Source of the DNA: JBDKTH01 sp964558295
Lineage (GTDB): Bacteria > Planctomycetota > Planctomycetia > Pirellulales > Thermoguttaceae
Length of the DNA: 64,000 nucleotides
Direction: 5' to 3'
Assembly: GCA_964558295.1 (NCBI GenBank)
Contig: CAZLDQ010000001.1
Span: 1 to 64,000, forward strand
Made by a program: the position numbers and the translations under genes. Below, piece by piece: positions 18,121 through 27,621 of this stretch (positions are counted from its first letter, which is position 1; every line of letters begins with the position of its first letter). A model generated the notes under the pieces. The model saw nothing but the letters and a program-made list of their open reading frames with translations, did no database searches and was not told where the DNA came from.

Positions 18121-18657
18121 ATGAGAGAGTTCTCTCGGATGCGGACATGGGCGGGGGCATTGACGATTGGATCGTTCGGGGTTGTTGGGACTACGGGAAT
18201 CCTGATGTTCTTTCATCTGAACGGCGGCTTGTCGAAGCTGGCCCACGAATGGTTGGGCTGGCTTCTGGTGATCGCCGTCGTCGTCCATGTGGCCGTCAAC
18301 TGGAAGCCATTTGTCAGCTATTTCCGTAGACCGCTGAGCATTGCGATCATGGCCGTTCTTCTGGTACTGGGGGGCCTTTCCTTCTTGTCGGGAGGTTCTT
18401 CGGGCGGCCGTCACCATCCAATGATGGGAGCCATGCTGGCTCTCGAACAGTCTTCCCTGAAGGTGGTTGCCGAGGTGGTCAAACAAACCCCTGATTCCCT
18501 GATCGCGGCCCTTCGGGCTCGCGAAATCCGTGTTCGCGATGACCAACAGACGATCCGTGAGGTGGCCTCGGAAAACCATATGCGAAGTCTGGAGATCCTG
18601 GGGTACATTTTGGGGGACATGCCGCAGTCCGCTGCGGACCAACACTCCCGCGACTGA
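18121..18657 (+). CDS. DUF4405-type membrane protein (cytochrome b561-like)
   Basis: This 178-residue protein has three hydrophobic helices (about 8-32, 40-61, 69-90). Histidines sit in and around the second helix (AHEWLGWLLV, VHVAVNW), and MFFHLNGG follows the first. This is the DUF4405 pattern, a two- to four-helix family with possible haem-binding histidines. The C-terminal 80 residues are soluble, after an H-H-P-M-M stretch. GGAGAGAG precedes the ATG at 18121, which is preferred over a TTG 10 codons earlier. It appears monocistronic. A role in membrane electron transfer is family inference; haem binding is not shown. Confidence 0.7.
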   Translation: MREFSRMRTWAGALTIGSFGVVGTTGILMFFHLNGGLSKLAHEWLGWLLVIAVVVHVAVNWKPFVSYFRRPLSIAIMAVLLVLGGLSFLSGGSSGGRHHPMMGAMLALEQSSLKVVAEVVKQTPDSLIAALRAREIRVRDDQQTIREVASENHMRSLEILGYILGDMPQSAADQHSRD

Positions 18658-19769
18658 TTCCGGATGCAGATGGTACAGAGTCTGCGCAGGCTAACCGACG
18701 AGTGTCTTGTTCATCGAAGACAAACCGGATCAGCGCCGGAACCAGAAAACGGGCCATCACGGATACCAACGGGCCGACGATTTCAAACGCCACACAGTAC
18801 GCCTGGTCAAAGAACCGGGGCAGGCCTTGAACACTGACTCTACCGCTGATTATTCGGCTGGTAGACGGGAAAGGGGCGATACTCGATCACACCGGCCGAA
18901 GGCCGAATCGAGTTCATTTGCATTACGGCTGATACCGTCGTCTCCCAAAGCTTTACCCAGCGGGGTCGCCCCGCGGGGTGTGCAGCCAACTCCATGGCAC
19001 ACGAGCAATATGCCGTGGTCACTGCCTTTTTACGGACAGGAGCCATTGGACCTACTGACGCACCCAAGCAGCGAAAAGGAAAAAGAACTCACCCTTCCCT
19101 TCCTCGGCCTGCCTTCCTTTGCGTGCTTCGCGTCTTTGCGGTTCTTTCCCAAGGGAAATCCACTTAGGGGATGCCTGGAAGTGGCCAAAAACTTTGCTCG
19201 CATCCGGCCTGCCCATCTGTTAAGCTCCACGAAGAATCAGAACCTGATGAGCCAAAGCGAAATGGTGTGAGATGGTCAATGGAATACGAACCAGGGAAAC
19301 CAATCAACGATAAGCCGAGGATCGTTGCATCGCAAGCCGAGTGGCATGCCATCACAAAACGCCACGACGTACTCGGCATGTTCTGCCGCCCCGCTTTCTC
19401 GTCAATCCGCACCCGCTCCCCCCCGGAAGAAAATTTCCCCCAACGTCCCTTGGATTTTGTTGACGAAACGTACCTCCGGTCTCACTCGCAGGGCCGAAGT
19501 GGCGGGAGAGGTAGCTGACGTGACTCGTCCCCGCAACGCGAGAAGCTCACGAAAGACGCGAGCCAATCCGGCCAATTCCGCAAGCAGCGATGCGCCCACC
19601 AAAAAGGAGTCTTCATTGAGTGAACAATTGCTTCTTGACTCGACTTGGCAGACTGCAAAAAATGCAGAAGGATGTGAAGAATGATTCTTTGACTCGACCA
19701 CACGGGCACCCCAAACGCGGGTCGTTTCTTCGGACGCATTTCCCACTCCTCCCCTTCCCTATTGGCACG
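18658..19769. other. 1.1-kb region without a convincing gene; possible decayed sequence
   Basis: No frame here has start signal, length and composition together. On the minus strand, about 18660-18830 reads as plausible protein (PRFFDQAYCVAFEIVG, then RFLVPALIRFVFDEQDTRR) without a clear start, and 18840-19067 holds another fragment in a different frame (WVKLWETTVSAVMQMNS). Together they may be a broken gene. Around 19109-19145 there is a CTTTGCGTGCTTCGCGTC-type phrase that resembles a dispersed intergenic repeat. At about 19270-19410 a plus-strand stretch (PRIVASQAEWHAITKRHDV) also looks fragmentary. Confidence 0.4.
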
Positions 19770-21812
19770 ATGCACTTCCCCCCTTCCCGCTTGCCACATC
19801 CCGAACACCACCTTGGCTGGCTCGCCGGAATCCTCCTTGGTCTGGCCTTGAGTGTTGCCACGGCCGAAGCGACCAACGAGGCAGCATCCACCGAGCGGCG
19901 TTTGGCCGATGCAGCCGGCTATCTGGCCTCGGACGAGCTCGAAGGACGTGGGGTCGGCACCCAAGGAATCGATCGGGCGGCCGACTACATCGCCAGTCAG
20001 TTCGCCCAAGCAGGACTGAAGACGAGACTGTTCGACGGCTCACCGTTCCAGACGTTTCGCATGACCGCCACCGCCACCCTCGGGACCAACAACCAGTTGG
20101 TAATCCAAGGCCCCGTGCCGAAGGAGGGCGGACGGCCGCAGCGCACCGAGTTGCAGCTCCATGCGGATTTTGTGCCGCTCTCGATGAGCGGTTCCGGGAA
20201 GTTCGACCTTCCTCTGGCATTTGTCGGCTATGGGATCACCGCGCCAGAGGCCGGCTACGACGACTATGCCAACATCGACGTTTCGGGAAAAGCCGTCATC
20301 ATCCTGCGACATGAACCGCGGCAATCGGACCCCCACAGCGCGTTCAACGGTACCGGCGACTCCGAGCATGCCCCACTTCGCCGAAAAGCATCCAATGCCT
20401 TTCAGCACGGTGCGTCGGCCGTGCTCTTTGTGACCGATGACCACGCGATTCAGTCAGACCTCGATCGGGCACGAAAGCATTGGCACGAATCGATTGAGCA
20501 ACTCGTCAAACAACATGCCGAATTCCAGAACGTGAAGAATCCCACGCCGGAGCAGCTTGAGATCCAGCGCACGCGAATCGATGAGTTGGTTCGCCAGATC
20601 CGCCGCGCCAGCGACGGACTCCGCGAGGCCTACGACCCAGTGCTGCCGTTTTCCTACGGCGAACGGAACGCCGAAGCCCGGGATTTTCCGGTGATTCACT
20701 GCCGTCGGGCGGTGCTCGATCCGATGGTCCGTTCCGCTTTGGGGAAAGACCTGGCCACCCTGGAACGCGAGATCGATCAAGCCCCTTCGCCGCGCAGCCA
20801 AGCCGTCGAAGGATGGCGGATTGTCGGCGAGGTGTCGGTCGAACGAAGCGATGCGGAGGCGAAAAACGTCCTGGGCGTGTTGGAGGGGAGGGGACCGCTG
20901 GTCGAGGAATGTGTCGTAATCGGAGCCCATTACGACCATCTCGGTTGGGGCGGAGCAGGCTCGCTCGAACCGAACCAGAAAGCGATCCACAACGGGGCCG
21001 ACGACAACGCCTCGGGAGTCGCCGTGCTCCTGGAAGTCGCCCGACTGCTCGCCAGCCGCCCAGAGCCGCTCCGCCGCACCGTCGTCTTCATTGCGTTCAC
21101 CGGAGAAGAGAGTGGACTGGTTGGCAGCAGCCATTATGTCCAGAATCCGCTCCGGCCACTGGATCAGACGGTTGCCATGCTCAACCTGGACATGGTCGGC
21201 CGGCTCCGCGACGAAAAACTGATGGTCAACGGCTCGGGCACTGCCAAATCGTTCGACGGGCTATTGGACCGCCTCAACTCCCGACACGGCTTTCAATTGG
21301 TAAAGTTGTCCACTGGCTATGCCCCTAGCGACCAAATGCTCTTCTACGCCAAGCAAGTGCCCGTGCTCCAGTTCTTCACCGGAACGCACGAGGACTATCA
21401 CCGCCCAACGGACGACTTCGAGAAATTGAACCTCCGCGGCATGCGGCGCGTGACCCAGTTTGTCGCCGATCTGGCCGTGGCGATTGCCGACGACGAGCAG
21501 CGGCCCGAGTATGTCACCCTACCCCCACCGGTGCGCACGGGCGGCCAGCGTCCCTATTTTGGCAGCATTCCCGACTTTGCCCATCATGGCCAGGGATACG
21601 CCCTGAGCGGGGTAGTGAAAGGCAGCCCCGCCGATCGCGCCGGCTTGCAGCCGGGGGATGTTGTGGTCCGGTTTGGGGAAAATAAGGTGGGCAATCTCGA
21701 AGATTTTGACGCTGCCCTGCGCCGCACCCACGGGGGCGACCGCGTACTCGTGGTCGTCCAGCGTGACAACCAAGAGCGGACATTCGAAGTGACACTGGAA
21801 GCGCCCCGTTGA
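19770..21812 (+). CDS. Secreted M28-family zinc aminopeptidase with PDZ domain
   Basis: This 680-residue protein has an N-terminal signal segment (about 12-35), a PA-like insert region (about 120-230), an M28 catalytic domain and a C-terminal PDZ domain (about 605-680, GVVKGSPADRAGLQPGDVVV). Co-catalytic zinc ligands are in place: AHYDHLGWG (about 387), GADDNASGVA (about 410), GEESGLVGS (about 446), NLDMVG (about 472) and GTHEDYH (about 539). It should cleave peptides in the periplasm or outside. The ATG at 19770 is chosen because the signal segment follows it; an in-frame ATG at 19620 would add 50 polar residues and spoil the signal. Monocistronic. Confidence 0.88.
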   Translation: MHFPPSRLPHPEHHLGWLAGILLGLALSVATAEATNEAASTERRLADAAGYLASDELEGRGVGTQGIDRAADYIASQFAQAGLKTRLFDGSPFQTFRMTATATLGTNNQLVIQGPVPKEGGRPQRTELQLHADFVPLSMSGSGKFDLPLAFVGYGITAPEAGYDDYANIDVSGKAVIILRHEPRQSDPHSAFNGTGDSEHAPLRRKASNAFQHGASAVLFVTDDHAIQSDLDRARKHWHESIEQLVKQHAEFQNVKNPTPEQLEIQRTRIDELVRQIRRASDGLREAYDPVLPFSYGERNAEARDFPVIHCRRAVLDPMVRSALGKDLATLEREIDQAPSPRSQAVEGWRIVGEVSVERSDAEAKNVLGVLEGRGPLVEECVVIGAHYDHLGWGGAGSLEPNQKAIHNGADDNASGVAVLLEVARLLASRPEPLRRTVVFIAFTGEESGLVGSSHYVQNPLRPLDQTVAMLNLDMVGRLRDEKLMVNGSGTAKSFDGLLDRLNSRHGFQLVKLSTGYAPSDQMLFYAKQVPVLQFFTGTHEDYHRPTDDFEKLNLRGMRRVTQFVADLAVAIADDEQRPEYVTLPPPVRTGGQRPYFGSIPDFAHHGQGYALSGVVKGSPADRAGLQPGDVVVRFGENKVGNLEDFDAALRRTHGGDRVLVVVQRDNQERTFEVTLEAPR

Positions 21813-21919
21813 CCGGGCACAAGCGTCCGATTTCGACATCCCCAAAAGGTATGCTAGCATCGCAGCCGATTCGACTTCCCGCGTCTTGCCATAACCTGCC
21901 TGAACAACAGGAGTTGTGT

Positions 21920-21936
21920 CGCAGCGACTCGCTGCG
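21920..21936. promoter_or_regulatory. Perfect 8-bp dyad upstream of ompH
   Basis: CGCAGCGA (21920-21927), one base, TCGCTGCG (21929-21936). It lies 154 bases before the OmpH start in the 277-base gap after the peptidase gene. It could be an operator for the ompH-lpxC-lpxA run or a short hairpin. No regulator is known for it. Confidence 0.3.
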
Positions 21937-22089
21937 AATTCTGGCCTTTACCAAATCTGCCTTTCTCGGCACAATACCGCTTCTTGTGTGAGCCTTTTCT
22001 GCTCGCCGATGAGTCGAGTCGGTGTGTGTCCTTAGGGATGGGGACGCTCGGTTTCGAAAGGTCGTCTTTAGCAGCAAGGAGTGCTGAAC

Positions 22090-22749
22090 GTGACGAAGCC
22101 TCGATTGGTGGCCGCTGTTGGCGGAATTTTTCTTGTTTTCGGGCTAGCCGTTTTGACGGCTGTGGCTCAGCAACGTCCGGGCGTGGGTGCGCAGCCGCAG
22201 GCCGGTATTGCCTTACTTGACGTCAGCCAGATCTTCAAGAAGCATAGCCGCTTCCAGCAGATGATGGCGGACATGAAGGCCGACGTCCAGGCAGCCGAAG
22301 AGGCAGTCAAGAAGGAGCGGGAAACGATCAACACTCTCGTCGAGCAGCTTAAGGGCTTGAAAGCCGGCTCCCCCGACTACAAGCAGTTGGAGCAGCATAT
22401 CGCTACGCGCCAGGCAGATCTGAATGTTCAACTCCAATTGCAGCGCAAGGAGTTTCTCCTTCGCGAAGCAAAACTCTATCACAGCGTCTACCAGGAAATC
22501 GAGCAGGAAGTCAGTTACTATGCCAACAGCATGGGGATCGCCATGGTTCTCCGCTACAATGGCGACCCGGTGGACGGCGAGAACCCTGAAGACGTGCTTC
22601 GGAACATTAACAAGCCGGTAGTCTGCTTCGCTCCCGGGATGGACATTACGGACACGATTCTGCAGCGGCTTAATGCCCGCGGCGGTGCGATGACCGGCTC
22701 GCAGGGAACAACGCAGCGGCCGGGCGTTCCTTATCCCCCGCGTCGCTAG
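22090..22749 (+). CDS. OmpH/Skp family periplasmic chaperone
   Basis: This 219-residue protein has a signal peptide (about 1-27, LVFGLAVLTAVAQQ) and then the Skp/OmpH layout: IALLDVSQIFKKHSRFQQMM, a long charged coiled coil (about 55-140) and a C-terminal return strand region (MGIAMVLRYNGDPVDG). The family carries outer-membrane proteins through the periplasm. The start is taken as GTG 22090, 8 bases after AAGGAG (22076-22081); a GTG at 22081 overlaps that ribosome site. It precedes lpxC and lpxA, the usual outer-membrane biogenesis neighbourhood. Confidence 0.85.
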   Translation: MTKPRLVAAVGGIFLVFGLAVLTAVAQQRPGVGAQPQAGIALLDVSQIFKKHSRFQQMMADMKADVQAAEEAVKKERETINTLVEQLKGLKAGSPDYKQLEQHIATRQADLNVQLQLQRKEFLLREAKLYHSVYQEIEQEVSYYANSMGIAMVLRYNGDPVDGENPEDVLRNINKPVVCFAPGMDITDTILQRLNARGGAMTGSQGTTQRPGVPYPPRR

Positions 22750-22850
22750 AGTCTCGTAACGGTTCCTCGGCCAGCGGTTGGGCACGGATGCCCGGTGGGC
22801 TGGTAGCAAGGACTCTTGTTCCTTAAGTCGCGGATGGCTTGCACCCCTTG

Positions 22851-23726
22851 ATGATTACGACACGAAACCAATGCACGATCGCCGGACCGGCCGCTGTGGA
22901 TGGGTTTGGCTACTGGAGCGGACGGGATGTCCGCGTCGAGTTCCGCCCGGCGGACGTTAATACGGGAATTGTCTTTGTTCGCCGTGACCTGCCAGGTTGC
23001 CCACGAATCAGGGCCGAAGTAACCAATCGGATCGAGGTTCCTCGCCGCACCAGTCTGTGTTGCGGCGAGGCAAACGTCGAGATGGTTGAACATATCGTGG
23101 CGTCACTCGGCGGCTTAGGGATCGACAACTGCGAAGTCTGGACAGATGCGGCCGAGATGCCGGGTTGCGATGGCTCGGCGGAGCCGTTCGTCCGGGCGTT
23201 GGATGCGGCCGGCATCGTTCGGCAAGACGCCCCGCGGCGAGTCCGTGTTGTCCGTCAGTTCCTGCGGATCGGCGACGAACGGAGTTGGTTTGAGGCTCGA
23301 CCGCCGTTGGCCGAATCGACTGTCGTCAAGTATCACCTCGACTACGGTCCGGAAAGCCCGATTGGCCGTCAGGTTTGCGAGTTCTCGCTCACCCCCGACA
23401 TCTTTCGGCGAGAGTTGGCCGCCTGCCGAACTTTCATGCTCAAGGCCGAGGCCGACTGGCTCTTGTCACAAGGTCTCGGAGGGCGAGCGAGCTGCCACGA
23501 CCTCTTGGTTTTCGACGAGAACGGCCCGATTGAAAATCAGCTTCGTTTCCCGGATGAATGTGTCCGCCATAAGCTCCTCGACATGGTTGGTGATCTCACC
23601 TTGGCCGGATGCCAGCTCCTTGGGCGCTTCAGTGCCTACCGAAGCGGGCATCGAATGAATGCCGAGATGGTTCAGCTCCTGCTGGATCAAGCGGAAGAGG
23701 TCCATCAGTGGAAGCGTTGCGCCTGA
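22851..23726 (+). CDS. lpxC: UDP-3-O-acyl-N-acetylglucosamine deacetylase
   Basis: This 291-residue LpxC catalyses the committed, zinc-dependent deacetylation of lipid A synthesis. Zinc and catalytic residues are intact: EH in MVEHIVASLGGLGIDN, H and D in RHKLLDMVGDL, and the base histidine in YRSGHRMNAEM. CRTFMLKAEADWLLSQGL matches the substrate-channel segment. The ATG at 22851 starts MITTRNQCTIAGPAAV, the normal N-terminus; an in-frame TTG four codons earlier is possible. It lies 101 bases after ompH and 37 before lpxA. Confidence 0.92.
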   Translation: MITTRNQCTIAGPAAVDGFGYWSGRDVRVEFRPADVNTGIVFVRRDLPGCPRIRAEVTNRIEVPRRTSLCCGEANVEMVEHIVASLGGLGIDNCEVWTDAAEMPGCDGSAEPFVRALDAAGIVRQDAPRRVRVVRQFLRIGDERSWFEARPPLAESTVVKYHLDYGPESPIGRQVCEFSLTPDIFRRELAACRTFMLKAEADWLLSQGLGGRASCHDLLVFDENGPIENQLRFPDECVRHKLLDMVGDLTLAGCQLLGRFSAYRSGHRMNAEMVQLLLDQAEEVHQWKRCA

Positions 23727-23763
23727 GACGAAGCCTGAATAACGAACCCTTGGAGCCCTAGTC

Positions 23764-24570
23764 ATGGCGACCTATGTTGCCGATAACGTGTCCATCGACC
23801 CCCGCGCCGAGATCGAGGACGGAGTGGAGATTGGTCCTTTCTGTGTGATTGGTCCGCACGTGCGGATCGGCCGCGGCACCCGGCTGGAAAACAACGTTAC
23901 GCTGATGGGGCACGTGCTTATCGGAGAATACAACCATATCTACCCAGGAACCGTGATCGGCGGCGATCCACAGGACGTAAGCTACGCGGGAACGGACACC
24001 AAGGTAATCATTGGCCACCACAATGTGATCCGCGAGTGTGTGACGATCAACCGGGCTTCCGAAAAGGAAGACGGGACGACCGTGCTGGGTGACTACAACT
24101 TCCTGATGGCCTGTTCCCATGTGGCCCACGACTGCAAAGTGGGAAGCCGGGTGATCATCACCAACGGCACCCTGTTGGGCGGTCACGTGCATGTCCATGA
24201 TCATGCTACGATCTCCGGTGGCGTCGGCGTTCATCACTACGCAACCATCGGCGCCTACGCCTTCGTGGCCGGCATGAGCACGGTTCGTCACGATGTCCCG
24301 CCGTACATGCTCGTCGAAGGCGCGCCCGCTCGGCCACGGTGCATCAATGTCGTCGGGCTCAAGCGGAATGACTTCCCACCCCATGTGATCGAGGCCCTGG
24401 CCGAAGCGCACCGGCTTCTCTACCGCGCCAAGGTCGGGCTCAACAATGCCCGGGAAATCCTCCGCGCCAACAATCAACTCGTTCCCCAAGTTAACCACTT
24501 GTTGAGCTTCGTCCAGGAACAGGGCGAAGGGCGTCACGGACGCGGTCGCGAACGGAGGAAAGCAGCGTGA
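23764..24570 (+). CDS. lpxA: Acyl-[ACP]--UDP-N-acetylglucosamine O-acyltransferase
   Basis: This 268-residue left-handed beta-helix protein has hexapeptide repeats across residues 5-190 and a helical C-terminus. The catalytic histidine is the second one in CSHVAHDCKVG. It performs the first acylation of lipid A synthesis in the cytoplasm. It follows lpxC in the same direction and ends in a GTGA overlap with an oxidoreductase gene. That partner raises the question of whether the acceptor is UDP-GlcNAc or its 3-amino analogue. Confidence 0.92.
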   Translation: MATYVADNVSIDPRAEIEDGVEIGPFCVIGPHVRIGRGTRLENNVTLMGHVLIGEYNHIYPGTVIGGDPQDVSYAGTDTKVIIGHHNVIRECVTINRASEKEDGTTVLGDYNFLMACSHVAHDCKVGSRVIITNGTLLGGHVHVHDHATISGGVGVHHYATIGAYAFVAGMSTVRHDVPPYMLVEGAPARPRCINVVGLKRNDFPPHVIEALAEAHRLLYRAKVGLNNAREILRANNQLVPQVNHLLSFVQEQGEGRHGRGRERRKAA

Positions 24571-25703
24571 ACAAGGTGCGCGTGGGTGTTGTCGGTGCGG
24601 GCCGCTTGGGTGGATTCCACGCCCAGAAACTGGCCGCGATGGAAGCTGTGGAGCTGGTCGGCATTGCCGATCCGGTCGAAGCCCAGTGTCGGCGAGTCGC
24701 CGCCCAATGCCAGACCCAGGCGGTAATCGATCATCGGCAACTCCTCGGCCAAGTCGAGGCCATCGTCATCGCCGCTCCTACACGGCTTCATCATCGTCTC
24801 GGAATGGACTTCCTCAAGCAGGGCGTCCACGTCCTCATGGAAAAACCGCTGGCCACGACGTATGCTGAGGCCGATGAACTCGTTGATACGGCCCGCCACG
24901 AGGGTGTTGTGCTGCAAGTCGGACACGTGGAACGCTTCAACCCCGCATTCTCGGCCGCGGTGCCGGTCGTTGGTGGAACCGGATTGCGGGAAGCGCCCCG
25001 ATACATCGAAGCCGTGCGCTCCAGCGGATTCACATTCCGCTCCACCGATATCGGCGTGGTTCTGGATCTAATGATCCACGATATCGACTTGGTCCTCTCG
25101 CTGGTTCGCTCGCCAGTGCGCAAGGTCGACGCACTGGGCCTTTCGGTCCTCGGCGGTCACGAAGACGTGGCCAACGCCCGGATCGAATTCGAGTCGGGCT
25201 GTGTGGCCTCGCTCAGTGCAGCCCGCGTGAGCTACGAGGCGGCAAGGCGCATGCACATCTGGACGCTCGGGGCCTTCGCGGGAATCGACTTCGCCACTCG
25301 CAAGACGATGCTCGTGCGCGCCAGCGAAACGCTGCTCAATCGTCAGTTCAACATCGACGCACTCTCGCCCGAACAACTTGAACACTACAAGCAGCACCTC
25401 TTCGAAGAGCATCTCCCCCAGGAGCAGTTGCAGTTCGACGCCGTCGACGCCCTGTGCCTGGAACTGGACGATTTTGTCGGCGCGATTCGGCAACAACGTG
25501 AACCACGCGTCACCGGTCAACATGGCCGAAACGCTGTCGCGTTGGCCGAGCAGATTCTGACCCAAATCCACTCGCACGCCTGGGACGGCACTTCGCGGCA
25601 GTTAGTCGGCCCGCTGGCTCTGCCTCGCCCCAGCGTGATCCCCGGTCCCCATTGGCACCGTTTGCCCGCCGAAGCCCCGACACGACACCGCGAAGCCGGC
25701 TAA
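24567..25703 (+). CDS. Gfo/Idh/MocA family oxidoreductase coupled to lpxA
   Basis: This 378-residue NAD(P)-dependent oxidoreductase has the Rossmann start GVVGAGRLGGFHAQKL, the EKPLA motif (about residues 92-96) and the catalytic-side MIHDIDLVLSLV. The GTG start at 24567 overlaps the lpxA stop (GTGA), with GGAGGAAAG upstream, indicating translational coupling. In Acidithiobacillus and Leptospira the related GnnA, encoded near lpxA, oxidises UDP-GlcNAc at C3 toward amide-linked lipid A. A GnnA-like role here is inference, since no GnnB aminotransferase follows. It is longer than typical GnnA, with a polar tail beyond about residue 345. Confidence 0.8.
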   Translation: MNKVRVGVVGAGRLGGFHAQKLAAMEAVELVGIADPVEAQCRRVAAQCQTQAVIDHRQLLGQVEAIVIAAPTRLHHRLGMDFLKQGVHVLMEKPLATTYAEADELVDTARHEGVVLQVGHVERFNPAFSAAVPVVGGTGLREAPRYIEAVRSSGFTFRSTDIGVVLDLMIHDIDLVLSLVRSPVRKVDALGLSVLGGHEDVANARIEFESGCVASLSAARVSYEAARRMHIWTLGAFAGIDFATRKTMLVRASETLLNRQFNIDALSPEQLEHYKQHLFEEHLPQEQLQFDAVDALCLELDDFVGAIRQQREPRVTGQHGRNAVALAEQILTQIHSHAWDGTSRQLVGPLALPRPSVIPGPHWHRLPAEAPTRHREAG

Positions 25704-25725
25704 GCTGCACGAAGCGAAGTGTTGG

Positions 25726-26441
25726 CTAGCCGGTGGCCGTCGAGTCACCCATGTCGTCCAACCACGGCTGGCGGTTGCCTTCGAACAGCCGATCCAGCAG
25801 CCGACGGTAACGCGCGCGGTAATCCCAGGCGACCCAACCGAGATAGAACATTCCGCCGGTCGTTACGACCAACGCCCCAAGCGTGGCCATCCAGAGAAAC
25901 GGCTGAGGCTCTTTCCTGTCCGGCTGACTCTCAGACGGCAAGGCTTCCGCAGGCGTATCTTCGAGAAAGTTGGCCGGCTGGCCGACGATCGGTTTGGTGC
26001 CTGCCTCCACGTGGAGGGCGTTGGGAGCAAGGCCGGCTGGCTCGTGGGAGGGGAGCCGGCGCGCCGGCTTCGGGTGCTGAGGCTGGTCGGGGAGCGTTTG
26101 AGCNNNNNNNNNNCCCCCAACAACTGCTGACTCGAAACGGGGTCAAGGATCGGTCCAGCGTGTTCCACGACGGATCCGTTCTCCGGCAACGTCCAGGGGC
26201 CTCCTGCCGGCACAGGCAGCGGGCGTCGCGGCAGATCCCCCGTTCCCACGCGGATCCGAACGCTCCGCACCCCCTTTACCTCAGGGTCGAGATCGCTGAT
26301 GATCTCTTCGTTTTGCCGAAGCTGCCCAAGCAAGTGCGGCTCGATCTGGATGATATACTCCATCCCCCCTTCGGGAAGTGGCTGCCATCCGGCGTCCACT
26401 CCGAAGGCGACCAACGCCACGCATAAGATGGAACCGCCCAT
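25726..26441 (-). CDS. Predicted membrane protein interrupted by an assembly gap
   Basis: Two open segments in different frames flank the N run and together look like one gene. Upstream of the gap, from the ATG at 26441 (GGGAGA in front), come a signal-like start MGGSILCVALVAFGVDAG and EYIIQIEPHLLGQLRQNEE. Downstream are a Pro-rich stretch and one C-terminal helix (LWMATLGALVVTTGGMFYLG) followed by WDYRARYRRLLDRLFEGN. The frame change probably reflects the gap having an arbitrary size of 10. The family was not recognised. The gene starts 74 bases after the AI-2E family gene stops, on the same strand. Confidence 0.6.
26104..26113. other. Assembly gap (10 N)
   Basis: A run of ten N inside the minus-strand membrane protein gene. 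The true length is unknown, so reading-frame statements across it are not reliable. Confidence 0.99.
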
Positions 26442-26514
26442 GGCTGATCTCCCGGCGACACCCCCGGCCAAAACGTGCCTTCCCCAGAAGGCGACACTGC
26501 ATGTTAGCCTCTTT

Positions 26515-27621
26515 TTACGGTTCACGTAAAGATGGCTGGCTCATCCGTTCCACCTCGTGGTGAAACATTTTGAGCAGGGCATACAAGAACGTGACCGCCA
26601 TCGGGCCGACGAAGATCCCGATCGGGCCCAAGGCACGCAGGCCCCCCAACACGCTTAGCAGGGCCAGGAGAGGGTGGAGATTCGAGCGGCCATGCAACAC
26701 CATCGGTTTGATGACGTTATCGATCGTGGACACGATCGTCGCCCCATACAGGGCCAAAATCACGGCGGCCAGAGGGCGGTCTGCGATAAAAAACAACCAC
26801 AGGCAAACCGAAACCCAGACCGAGCCGGCCCCCACGAATGGCACCATGGCCAAGAGCATCGTCAGGAGCGTCAGCAGAAAGAGGGGCTTGGCTCCCACGA
26901 AAAAATACCCTATTCCCGCCAACAATCCTTGGGCTGCGGCCGAAAGAAGTGTGGCCAGCACTACAGCCCGGCTCATTTTCGTGAACTCATCGACCAACTG
27001 CTCCTCGTAGTGCTGATCCAGAGGTGAGAGGGCCATGAGCTGCAGAAGCATCGCGCGGCCGTCAGCCAGGAAATAGTAGAGGGCAATGATCGTGATAATC
27101 GTCCCGATGATCAATTTCCCGGAAATCTTTGCAGCATTAACCGCCAAAGGGGCCAGCAACTCTTCTGCGCGGTAGCGAATGCCCACCGCCAATTCTTCAC
27201 GAGAAAGTCTAAGCCCAAAGTAGCTGGCAAACTTGACGATCTTCTCTGCCACATCGTCCAGATCGATCATCAGTTCGGCATGGCCCTTTCCTCTCTGAGG
27301 AGGCTCGACCACGGCTCCATTTTCGATCGGAACCAGCTTGGCCTTCTGATACAGCGAAATCCCCTCGACGACCGCCTGGGAAAGGATCAAACCGATCGGC
27401 AAAACGACAATCACTATGATCGCCACGGTGGTCAAGAAGGCTGCCAGTCGCTGCCGCCCCTTGCATCGAGCCACCATCCAATCGAAAAGCGGTTGAAAAA
27501 TCACCACCAGCAGCACGGCCAGGAACAGGGGCAGAAGAAACGGGATCATGACCTGGTAGAAAAGGATCCCGATCAACAGCAGCACAGCCACCAACACAAT
27601 GAACGACACGATCCGCGCCAT
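26515..27621 (-). CDS. AI-2E family transporter
   Basis: This 368-residue membrane protein has the AI-2E transporter (TqsA/YdiK/PerM) layout: three N-terminal helices (about 5-80), a soluble stretch, and a C-terminal block of helices with ALYYFLADGRAM, LVDEFTKMSRAVV, GIGYFFVGAK, PFVGAGSVWV and GPIGIFVGPM. Members export small molecules or act as Na+/H+ antiporters; substrate here is unknown. The ATG at 27621 has GGAGA upstream, and an ATG 19 codons earlier is less likely. Its 5' end faces the flippase-like gene, so 27622-27817 must hold both promoters. Confidence 0.87.
   Translation of the reverse strand: MARIVSFIVLVAVLLLIGILFYQVMIPFLLPLFLAVLLVVIFQPLFDWMVARCKGRQRLAAFLTTVAIIVIVVLPIGLILSQAVVEGISLYQKAKLVPIENGAVVEPPQRGKGHAELMIDLDDVAEKIVKFASYFGLRLSREELAVGIRYRAEELLAPLAVNAAKISGKLIIGTIITIIALYYFLADGRAMLLQLMALSPLDQHYEEQLVDEFTKMSRAVVLATLLSAAAQGLLAGIGYFFVGAKPLFLLTLLTMLLAMVPFVGAGSVWVSVCLWLFFIADRPLAAVILALYGATIVSTIDNVIKPMVLHGRSNLHPLLALLSVLGGLRALGPIGIFVGPMAVTFLYALLKMFHHEVERMSQPSLREP

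Noticed and set aside
18707..19270. 187-codon plus-strand frame
   Set aside because: Atypical composition, no ribosome site, and crosses a repeat-like phrase; treated as non-coding.
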